A DNA stretch of 64,000 nt, from NCBI GenBank assembly GCA_002633005.1, contig NMRA01000076.1, positions 207,284 to 271,283 of the forward strand, in the 5' to 3' direction. The notes beneath the pieces are model-generated. The model saw nothing but the letters and a program-made list of their open reading frames with translations, made no database searches and was not told where the DNA came from. The position numbers and the translations under genes were made by a program. Of the stretch, positions 36,301-48,300 are shown in pieces. Source of the stretch: Phoronis australis. Its lineage: Eukaryota > Phoronida > Phoronidae. The first letter of the stretch is position 1, and the number at the start of each line of letters is the position of its first letter.

Positions 36301-39300
36301 TACCCATAAGTCTCTTACAAGATGTGGCAGAAATTCTTGCCGGTCACTTTTACGTGAATCAATATCAAGTTTGTGCGACAGTGAAACAGGAATGCTTTCA
36401 AAACAACGTACCGTCTGCGACATACAGCAACGGTGGCAACGATGATGACCACGAGGATAATAAAAACAAGAACGCCGACACCAGCGCTGACACCAATCAA
36501 CATGGCCGAGATGGTGGCGTCTGCTGCGTCTCTCTTAAACACACATTCGTAGTAGGCGAGGTGATCAATACACTGGTGATAGCTGGGACATGGATTAGAA
36601 GCGCACTCGTCGACTTCTAGATGGCAGTTTATACCTACAATGGGGACAACATAAACTTTGTTTAAAAACGGAATTGGTAAAAATCAAGTTCAAAAACAGT
36701 TCTGTAAAAAACTTGGAACAGAATTTTTTACCCATAATCTTTGAATTCAATTTCCTGCAACCATTTTATAATTTATTTTTTTTGAATTTTGTTCATATAG
36801 CTGCCCGTGAATCATTCTTCCTAGTATCCAGCCACGTGAGTGACAATGGCTGGATATATCTGTAAAATGACCGTTGGAGTCGCAGTGGCTAGTACAGCGC
36901 CATAAAAATTCAAAAGACGTAACTTCTGTGAAGATACATCAAAACGTCTGTGCTCACAACAATCGCGTAACAGTGATACATCAGAATAAGTGCGAGTGAA
37001 TTATCAATTTTTTTCAATGTTAGTGGCCACGTAAACACACAGGATTTGTACATTGAGACAGCAGCTGCACTTTTGATGATAATTTTGATGACTGACTTCA
37101 TCAGTGAACAACTCCAGTGGTGAACAAGTCAACTTTGAGAGTGTCAAATACATTCCATGAGTGCTTTCAGCTGGCACTTTGCTTTTTTTCTGGTCTGACT
37201 ACATAAAGTATTCCAAATTCATAATTTAAAAAGAACTTATGTTGAGCAGTAGAGGGCGGTTGTAACCAACAACACTAACCAATCACAAAAGAGAAAGTCA
37301 TTCCTGGTACCCGTGGGTAATGCAGATGTACATCTATCACAGGTACCAGTCTTCGTGTTAAAAAATTACCACTTTTTCATACTCGATCAGTTGCGATTCT
37401 TAATCCAGCACTTACTCGTATAATCATCATCTGGCTAGTAATCATGACTTAAAGCAATTTCTTACCGTTGTGTGGGTGGTGTGATTTTTTTAAAAGTTCA
37501 TTTTTACTGCTGTCCATCAAGTAGCTTTTGCTTAATGAGACCAACAATATTTAAATATGTCTGCTAAAACGCCCGATACAATATTCTTATCAAAATAATG
37601 ACGGACTGTACATAAAGTATTCAATAATTTCAAATATCTTTAATTGTATACTTTATACATCTACAGTAGAGTATATATCAGTAGTAGCTCTTCGTGAACA
37701 CAAACTTCGTTGAAAACATGACTGAACTTTTTGTTTGAAAGCTTGATACTGAATCGCTAGTAGTGTTGAAACAATCTCATTTCTTCAGGTGTGCAGCTAT
37801 ATAGCAAAATACAAAGAGACATAAATACAAAGAGACATAACAAACATGATTTTTATAAAAAAGGTACATAAATACAAAGAGACATAACAAACATGATTTT
37901 TATAAAAAAAGATACATAAATACAAAGAGACATAACAAACATGATTTTTATAAAAAAAACAAAAGGAGTATAAAACAAAGAGAAAAGTTACATGTTTTGC
38001 TATACAGCTGCACACCTGAAGACAGGAGATTGTTTTGCCATTACAAGCAATTCAGTATCAAGCTTTCAAACAAAAAGTGTAGCGGTGTTTTCATGCATGT
38101 AGGTGTCAAACGTAACATATTGATTATACATATTAATTCTTAAACCATTTTGTTAACCATTTTTTAAATATTTTCTTTCTTATCAGTACTCTAGGGGGGA
38201 CCAGCTGTATAACTGAATAGGTTTAATCCTGATCAATAAGCATATCTCCCAACATTGCTAACTTTCAGCATTTTGTAATTTTTCACCAAATTCATTGACA
38301 AACTATACGAAACGAAAGTGTACACCTTCAAACGTGGAAACTTCTACATTTGAAAAGTATACCATGAATGAGGTGAAAATATTTTGTTAAAATAATTTCC
38401 AGGTGAAAGTTCTCACAAAACCTTATCTTCAAAGTTCCTGCAGCCCGGGGCCCACAGACAAAAAACAGGCAATTACCGAAGTGTGCCACCCAAAGGTGAA
38501 ACAAATACTGGGTATCACTGTTAACAATGAGTGATAAAAAGGGGTTCAGGTCATAACTTCCAAGTTGGTCACCCAGACAAATCTAAACTGAGCCATATCA
38601 AAAGAATGTCCAAATATTAAGTTATCTTACCAGTGTAGCCTAGTTCACAAGCACATGAGTAGCCGTTGTCATGGAAACCATAAGCACGTCCCTTAGTTGT
38701 ACAGTTGGGATCCCCAGTCTCGGATGGACAGTAGTCTTTTACACAGGTGGCGTTGTGATCCTTACAGTTGCCGGGGTCACAGAGTGGGGCACAATTACCA
38801 GGGTCACATGGGTAGCATTCCACCTCCTCGCACGGTTCGGTGCAGTTGCCACGGACACAGTCAGTGCAGTTGCCAGCGTAACAGCCATCACACGTTCCCA
38901 AAGTGCAGTTGTGGCAGCCAAGGACAGTGCAGTTGGCTGGGCAACTGGCGTTCAAGCTGGCGTTGAAACAAGGCGCACATTCTGGTAATACTGTGCAGTT
39001 TGTATGGCAAGTTCCTGGACTGCAGCCAGTGCAATTACCAAAGTCACAGTTGGCAGAACAGTTACCCTTGATACAGAACTCCTCTGAGCAGTTGCCACGG
39101 ATACAGCCTGTGCAGTTACCCGGGTAACAGCTATCACATGTACCCAGTGTACAGTTGTTGCAGCCAATAGAGGAACAGTTTGCAGGACAGCTGCCGTTTA
39201 AGCTACTGTTGTAGCATGGCGCACACTCTGGCCAGACTGTACAGTTAGAATGGCAGGTTCGTGGCATGCAACCTGTGCAGTTACCAAAGTCACAGTCCGC

Positions 39301-42300
39301 AGAACAGTTACCCTTGATACACGACTCCTTGGGGGGCTCCGGCGCTTCAGTACAGTTACCACGGATACAGTCAGTGCAGTTGCCGGGATGACAAGCATCA
39401 CACGTTCCAAGTGTACAGTTGTTGCAGCCAAGCAGGGTGCAGTTGGATGGACACGTACCATTCAAGCTAGCATTGAAACACAAAGCGCACTCTGGCAGAA
39501 TGGTGCAATTAACATGGCAAGTTCTTGGAGAACATCCTGTACAGTTGCCAAAGTCACAGTCTTTGGAACAGTTTCCTTGAATGCAGGCCACAGACAACCC
39601 CAGTTTCTTGGGACATTTCTTGGGAGTACACGGAATACTACAGTTACCTGGGTTACAGGGGGTGGAACAGTTGCCAGGGTTACAAGGAAGGCTACAATTG
39701 CCTTTGATGCAAGGAGGTTTGTACATTGGCGGTCCAGAGCAGTTGCCATGGACACAGGGGTTGCCACGGACATAAAGATTCAGATAAATGCCTGTAATAA
39801 AACAAATTTTTGTAACGAAAAAGCAAAAATTGGAAACAAGGTTAAATAGGGCTCTGTAGCTACTGAGCCTCGTCAATATATTCAGTTATGTTAACTTTAC
39901 TAGGCAATTTGTGTTTGTTGCAGATTTCATAACTGTGTTTGGGTTTTGTTCATTCTACACAGAAACTCTCAGATGCAGTTTTCGTCCACTTTCTCAGCGA
40001 AGGTGACTAGCAGTTAGTAGTACTTCTTGTTCCTAGAGCTACTGTTGGAGCTACCTTACACATACACATGTATCCACTTTGATTAGATTAGCTGTTACAT
40101 CTTGTAGCCTTTATATATTCTCACTACATAGTGTAGAATTCATACTCAGTTATGCTCAATGTACCTCTAGCACTCTATAATAAACTGGTCAGGACAAATC
40201 TACCACGTTGTATCTCAGTGCGCCTACACAGCCAGATTCACACCCACAATACTGATTCTTCATCAAACAAAAAAATTCATCATAGTATAATGAAGTTTTA
40301 TTCAATTTGTCATCCCCAATTTAAATCATATGATTAGTTTATTCATTAGCCATTGCTTAACCATTAATCTTTGCAAAATTCAGCTTTGCATGTATTTGCG
40401 TTTTTTAACTCCAAAAAAGAAAATTTGGTAAAATTTATCATCTGTTTCATGGTGCAACACTGAGAGATTAAAAAATACACCTTAATTATGTTTATTTTGG
40501 CAAAATTTCGTGAAATGTTGATGTGATAACCTGGGTTGCATTCCGTGGATGCAAGAATTTTTTGTGACTTAAGCTAGCACGCGCTTTGTTTGTAATGCAT
40601 GGTGACATCTTGTGAAGACTTGTGTGATCCCACTTAACTTTAGTTAGAAACAAGTTCTACAGAAGTTTGTCCTGATTTATAGTAAAATCAGTTCCATGAA
40701 CCTAGTGGTAATACAATATAAGTTACAGAGCAGGAAAGAGCAGTAACTTTAAACACAAAATTTGAACCAAGTGTTAATAATAATTACTGGGCTGGAAAGA
40801 GCAACAATTTTAAACAATTATACAAACCTCCTGAATGGACCCCATCTTGATCCGTGGCAATAACTCCCATTGTCAGGTTACCATAGTAATTTTCAGGGAA
40901 AGTGGCCTTGATCTCAACTGCATACCACGTGGTTACATAAGACATGGTGAAGGGGACCTTTATGTGTTTCTTAATACTCTCAAACTCCTTCACTTCCCTC
41001 GTCTCTAGCTTGAACTGCGTCTCATTCAGACCAGTCTCGTCAATCTGTATTGTGAAGATATTGTTGGCATCCACGTCGTAAACGAGCACTTTACCGAAAG
41101 TGACGCTTGTGATCTCATTATCGACTACGACCTGAAACAAGGATATATTAGTGGCAATTAGCCAAAATATGCAATAAACTACTGGCAGTTAAAAATTGCC
41201 TTAAGTTTGCTCGTCATCACCTCAGGACGTGTTTCATGATAGTGACTTAAAGTTTAAATCTTAAATTTGGTCTTGTGCTCAAACTTCACAACTATTGAAA
41301 CAAGAGCAACGCCGAGCGTTGAAATGCGCCCACAATTGCACCGTATACGGTATCCTTCTAGGGTTGTTTATTGGTACCATAAAGTGGCCAGTTGAGGGCA
41401 TATATGTAGTATGTTGTACTTTGCAAAATGGAAAGGCATGATCATTGTCTCCTCAATAGGCTAGGGGCAAAATGTGAGTGATCTTCATAATACAAGCACA
41501 TCCTATACATCAGTTGCTTAAAGCACCACAGAAACATAGAATTAAAAACAAATTTACCAACATACGAGATTAGCACAGCATTAGAATGCCAGAAACAAAT
41601 TTCTACTTGGAACTTTTCCTTCATAGTCACGAAGTAACACAAAGTATTCACCTGCAAGACCTATGAAAATACAGAGGTCAATGTAAAATTACTGAAATTG
41701 CCACTTGAGGCATACCGGTAGTCAGAATCATCCTAAAGTCGTCATCGTCCATTGTCAACATCACATAAATACACTTGCTAAATTTAGTAAAGATCCTGCA
41801 AACGGTTTGAGAGATACAGCCATGGGCGCAAAAAAAACTGCCACTAGGAGGCGCCACAGTAGTCAAATTCATGGGAAATTCAGCGTCAACCGTCCTCTTC
41901 ATAGTAAGAACATACATGCCAATTTTCACAATCATACTTAGAGCGGTTTGGTTGACAGAAAGGTGGACGCCAAAAAACAGATTAAAAAACAGTAAAAATG
42001 GCCACTGGGTGTCGCAAAGTAGGTCGAATCCATCCGAAAGCGGGAGGATAGCGTCATCGCACTAATAGGTGCCTACATACCAAATTTCATGAAAATCCGT
42101 TAAGGACTTGTGAAGATACAGAGGTAAACGCAAAAAAATAAAATTGCCACTAGGGGGCACACTGGTTGCCGAATCCGTCCAAAAGTTGTCATCCTCTCTT
42201 TTTGACATCATATAAATATACTTATTAAATTTCGTAAAGATCCTGCAAACGGTTTAGGAGATACAGCCATAGGCGCAAAAAAACAAAACTGCCACTAGGA

Positions 42301-45300
42301 GGCGCCACAGTAGTCCAAATCGTCTGAAAATCATTGTCAGCTGTCTTCTTTATAGTAAGCACATACATGCCAATTTTCACAATCATCCTTTGAGCGGTTT
42401 GGTTGATAGAGGGTTGGACGCAAAAATACAGACTCAAAAACAGTAGAAATGGCCACTAGGTGGCGCAAACTATGTCGAATCCATCTGAAAACCGGAGGAT
42501 AGCGTCATCTCACTAATAGGTGCCTACACACCAAATTTCATGAAAATCCGTTCAGGACTTTTGAAGATACAAAGGTAAGCGTAAAAAACTAAAATTGCCA
42601 CTAGGGGGCACACCGTTAGTCGGATCCATCCGAAAGTTCGCACATGCCGTCCCATTCATGAATGGAACATATGTGCCAAATTTCATGAACGTATGTCAAA
42701 GGCTTTTGGAGATAAAGCAGCGGACGCCGGACGCCGAACGGACGCCGCCCGGACGGACGGACGGACAGACGGAGATGATGGCATAATGCGTCCACATATA
42801 AAGTGGGCGCATAAAAAGGTTTAGTCGACGAGCGCAACAGTCTAGAAATTTTGTACTATTGCCTCCGTCAGTAAATAGCACTTACATGTGTATTCTCAGA
42901 CACAGATGAGATATAATTATTTTTTCAGAAGTAGTTTTTTGGAGCTTAAGCCAGTTTTCTGACTTACATAATAGTCACTTTTCATGAAATCTGCCCCAGA
43001 AGAAAAATTCAAATTATAAACATCACTGTGTCCATGCGAGACAAGTTTTCTGAAAAACAAGGGAAATCAATTCCTTTAACTGGTTGAACCATTAACATTT
43101 TGTGAAACATTTTCTAATCCTACACAGAAAGCACATTCAACGTTCATGTCAACTCACATCGTAATTCGAGCCTTTGCCGCCTTCTGTGACATACGTCAGG
43201 TGTTCGTCGAAGTCGTACGGTGCAAAGTAGAGGATTGGTTCATCGTTGTCATTGACCAGGTGGACGGATATGTTTGTGTAGACCACGTTGGGGGTAATGT
43301 CTGCAATCATGTCAAATTAAAAAGGTTCAGTCTATAAAACCGCCTTCCGTCACAGATTCTCATTTAGACCATTACTATTATGAAACAGCAAAATGTTCCT
43401 TAATTCATCAAATAGGTGAGATTTCAGGGATTGAAAATAACTGGAAGTTCTTTGGTGCATGAGTCATATTGGCTCAACATATTCTTAAGGAATAACACGA
43501 TGTCAGTTATTTGCACTAACAAAAATCACCTCCCATCTGATTAAGGAATAAGTGGGGCCTATAGTTTGCTTAATCAAAATTAAGTTTCTTCCGTGGAACA
43601 AGGGTTTGTTGCCACGTTTAATTGTTTTCTAATCTAGGTAGAGAATTTGAATACTGATTCAAGGTTAAAGTTTTCAAAGTTCCTGTCTCTTACAAATTAA
43701 CCATGATTCCACTTACAGGTGGCACACTTCCTAAATGTTTAACTTTCTACAGAGGCTTGCAGAAAATAGTTCATGACGTAAATGTCGTACCATTAAGGAA
43801 CAGATGAGATCAGGCAACCCAAGTAGACCACTAACTTAAAAAAATTAAAGCTACTGTGACATTCTGACCACCTCTATATTGGACTCCAGTACATCTGCCA
43901 TTCATTTGATAAACATACCATTGGGCATGTTGACCTCGTTTAAGGTCACATTAATGATGTCATCAGAGGCAAAGTCCTTGTGGGGCTTGTAACGCACTGT
44001 ACAGCAGCCTATTACAGACGCGGTACCATGAGGCGGCTGGTTGGTGATGTTGACCTGGACACGGTCCCCCTCTGTGTCTTTGTATTCTAACGTGATGCTA
44101 GCCTCAAAGTCTTCATATATTTTGAATGGATTCTGCAGGAACAGAGTTATTACAGGTTTGACACGTCATGTTTTACACGTTTGACACGCCACGTTTTACA
44201 CGTATGACACGCTTCACATGGTGTTCCAATACTCCACGTCCTCAGAGCGTGTCAAACGTGTAAATTTTTCACCCCGGTTATCACAACCCACTATTCACAT
44301 AGAACATGGAAAAGAAGATTGTACCAAGCATAACTGTGTGAAAGCCATGAATATTACAATGTAGCTGTTAACTTGGAGCTACGTAGGACCATAAAATGTC
44401 CAAAGGTAGTTCATTTTGGAACAGCATATCTCATCAATGACTGATTGGATTTGAAAGAAACGGTTACAGAACTATGTTTGATGCAAAATCCAAAACAGTG
44501 TTTGGAGTAACTATTGTTTATAACATGTTCAACTTTTGCATGAGGAGCTAAACACAGAACAGCATGTTATGATTTTTATGAAAAAAGTAGCATAAAACAA
44601 AGAAAAAATGATAATTAAGAAAAGTGTAATAGTTTTTGAGGTGTCACCAGGAATATTTTATTTTATATCAAACGCAGTTCATCCCTATCATTCATGGCGT
44701 TGTTTTGTTATGAGTGTACGTTTCTTTTTCTAAATTTTACCAAGAAGACGGTCACATGTGCCAATTAATGGCAGAGCCATCTAAAGTCAAAATTAAAAAC
44801 TTCATGCTTTCTTCTTTCAGGAGATTTATAGTTTCACTGACAGGTAAGTTTCATATATACTCGTCTGTAAGTATCTTATGACTGCACAGAGTGGTTGACA
44901 GGGTCTTACATAATTTTAATTCTATTAACAAGCTTACAATTCACTATGTACTAAAAGCACAGTGATCTTTTCTCCTTAGAGGATCAGTTGTCAAAAATCA
45001 GTTGATATGCCATCTTTCACACCAACTCTCCGCAATTTGACTTTCTCACTACAATCGGGTAAATTTGTTGGTCCAGTGTTTACTGATAACAAGATGATTT
45101 GCATAAACATTAGTCTGCTCGCATGACGCACATCGGAATGAATCGTGTCTTTGGCCTTCTCTTCCTAGGATATAACAAATCGGATGTCATTTTGACAATA
45201 GGTTAATACATACCTGAGCATTAGTCAAATACGGTTTATCGTTGAATGGTTGTGGCGCCACCTTTGCTATGGTCAGCTGGGTGGGATTGAGCTGAAAGTC

Positions 45301-48300
45301 AATGGCAACGTTCCTCTTGCGCCGGGCTCCAGAGAGCGAAGTACTTCCGGGCTTTGTCCATGGGTCACATAGCTGAAAGATGTTCAGACATGAATAAAAG
45401 TCGATCATTGAAGTTAACCATGCGAGTATAAATTGTTTTCATAGCAGGTACTGATGACTTACAGGAAAGTTATCAAAGTAATCTTGAAATCTGTTTTTGT
45501 CAAAGTTAAGTTAAAAAAATTGTAAATTGGCAATGCTGTGAAATACCTGCTTTAGATAAAAAACTGCATATCGTGCTCAACTATAGCTCACCTTGTCCAA
45601 CAAAAATTGATCTTCATGTTTAGGGGGTGCACATGAACAAGAATAGGATACAAGGTCCAAGGCAAAAGATTGGCCATGTGAATTAGGTGAGGTAGGAAAT
45701 TACCTTCTTGGCAAAATTAGTGAAGTGCAACAAATTATTTCTCAAAATATAAATTATTTGGTTTCAAAAAACAGGTAAATATTTGAAATAAGTCAAGAGC
45801 AGTTAAGAGTTGTATGTCAATAAAATGTTCACTAAAACCTAGAAGTTTTGTTTCATTTTTATTTAAATGAGACGTGACCTATCAATTTGAAAATATATGA
45901 CTATCATTTTGTATCATCTTATAGGAATGTCCAATGCCAGAGTAAAACCAAACAATCAAATTAAGATGGCACTAACTCCCTCTTTTGTCGAAGTAGAAAA
46001 ATGCATAGTCTGACTGGTATAATTTTCAAAGGGTAGGTCCGCTTACAATTTTTGAGTCAGACAACAGAAGAACGATTGATGATGCCTCACTCAGATTTTC
46101 AACTTTCACAACTGCAGGCCATGAAAACCGACGCATTACATTGCGGATAAATACCACAGATATTTCGGAAAGTGGCCACCAAATAGACACAAAGTGTCCA
46201 ATGCGTAACCAATTAATGCCAACGTGTTCCAAGTGCATCCGGAAACAGAGTAAGCGCCATCTATAAAGTAACTGCCGAATAAATACACCAAAACAAAAAA
46301 TAACAGAAAGATCACATACCTTGACAGTGATGGTAGATTCATTCCAATTTATATGCTTTTGATATTCCTTAGTACATGTTTGGCAAGACTCGCACGCCTC
46401 CTTAACCTTGCCTCCTCCATCACCTGGAGTAGATGTGGAAACAGTAAGCAGAAGACACTCTCTGGCAACAATCAACACGAGTTTCTGGTGTCTACAGCTA
46501 CAACGCACCCCTGGGATTTAATTTCACTTCAGTGCGATTGGTTGACGCGTGCCTAGAGAATCTTTCATGCACAAGATTTGCTAAGTCTCTCTAGTCATTC
46601 GATGCATTTGTATGATTTGTACCTGATTTCCTTTTAGCTATCATATGATAGTTCTTTTGTCATACTCGCAGCATAAAGCATGTTGAAGGAAGCTGACCCC
46701 CTACCCATGCTTTCAATAATGGTTAAGTGCTGTTTTCCATCATTGCTTATAAGCAGTCACCAAGTATTTTGAGATGTCACTAGTTGTTTAAAGAGTCAAG
46801 AGCCACCCACAATGCATTAAAAAAACCAGCACCATAGATGAAATTCGCTTCTGGGTATATTCTATGGGTAAGACTCAACTACCCAAAATGTTTTGAAGTA
46901 CCGTAAACTCATGGGTTAATGCCCACGTCTGGGTTAATTGCCCACACCCGACTATTGCCAAATTTCGATGTAAGCGCCCACTGTTTCGGTAATTGCCCAT
47001 CCCCCCACTGCGCAAATTTCAGCTTCTCGGGTAAACGCCCATCCCCAACTTACCGCTGACAGAACTTGAGCTTGAACTTGTGCTTTTGTCCGCAGCTTTG
47101 CCTCGGGCTCCGACTTAAGCTTGTGCTCGAATGAACACCCGGCACAATTGCCCAGTTCAGCTAAAATGTGGACACGTAAGCGGCCACTGCTTGGGTAATC
47201 GCCCACCCCCGACTTTTGCAACTTTACGCTTTAAACGCCCACTTTTTGGGTAATCACCCACCCCATTGTCGCAGGGTTTCCCAATTTAAGTGTCCAGGGC
47301 GTTAACTCGCGAGTTTACGGTATTTTCACAAAACCCTTATAAAATCTTACCTGGGTCATTATAAAGCAGAACTGGAATTTCATCATCTGCCAGTGATGAG
47401 TTGTCGAACCCAAACGTGGCATCCAAAGGCTCAACCTTGGTGCCAGGTGTACCAGACACGAAGATCGATTTCACTACCTCGTACACTCTGAAAAAAAAAG
47501 GTTCGATCAGCCCACACTATTGCATTAGGTTGTGGGCACTACTGCAGTCCATAAAATCCAGTACGTCCCAGGAAAGCTCACTTGTCAGACCCTCAATCAT
47601 TCATTTTTTCATAAACAAAATGTAATTTACTAATAGAAACAACACTTTCATACCCTGCTACACACAGCCACAGCAGCGAACTATACCCTGCTACACACAG
47701 CCACAGCAGCGAACTATACCCTGCTACACACAGCCACAGCAGCGAACTATACCCTGCTACACACAGCCACAGCAGCGAACTATACCCTGCTACACCCAGC
47801 CACAGCAGTGAACTATACCCCTGCTACACCCAGCCACAGCAGCGAACTATACCTTGCTACACCCAGCCACAGCAGTGAACTATACCCCTGCTACACCCAG
47901 CCACAGCAGTGAACTATACCCTGCTACACCCAGCCACAGCAGTGAACTAAACCTTGCTACACCCAGCCACAGCAGTGAACTATACCCCTGCTACACACAG
48001 CCACAGCAGCGAACTATACCCCTGCTACACCCAGCCACAGCAGTGAACTATACCCCTGCTACACCCAGCCACAGCAGCGAACTATACCTTGCTACACCCA
48101 GCCACAGCAGTGAACTATACCCCTGCTACACCCAGCCACAGCAGTGAACTATACCCTGCTACACCCAGCCACAGCAGTGAACTATACCCTGCTACACCCA
48201 GCCACAGTAGTGAACTATATACCCATAAATCCTAGATCTGCGACAATGTGCATAGTAATTATTTTGATTGTGACGTGTTAACAGTTACATGGCTTAACTT

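Noticed and set aside
38671-39849. Long plus-strand open frames opposite exon Q
   Set aside because: They are antisense shadows of the Cys-rich repeats; stop codons are rare because of the biased GGN AAC TGY codons, and they lack start context, splice or domain signals.
47854-48147. 97-residue open frame with regular repeats
   Set aside because: It is the translation of the intronic minisatellite.
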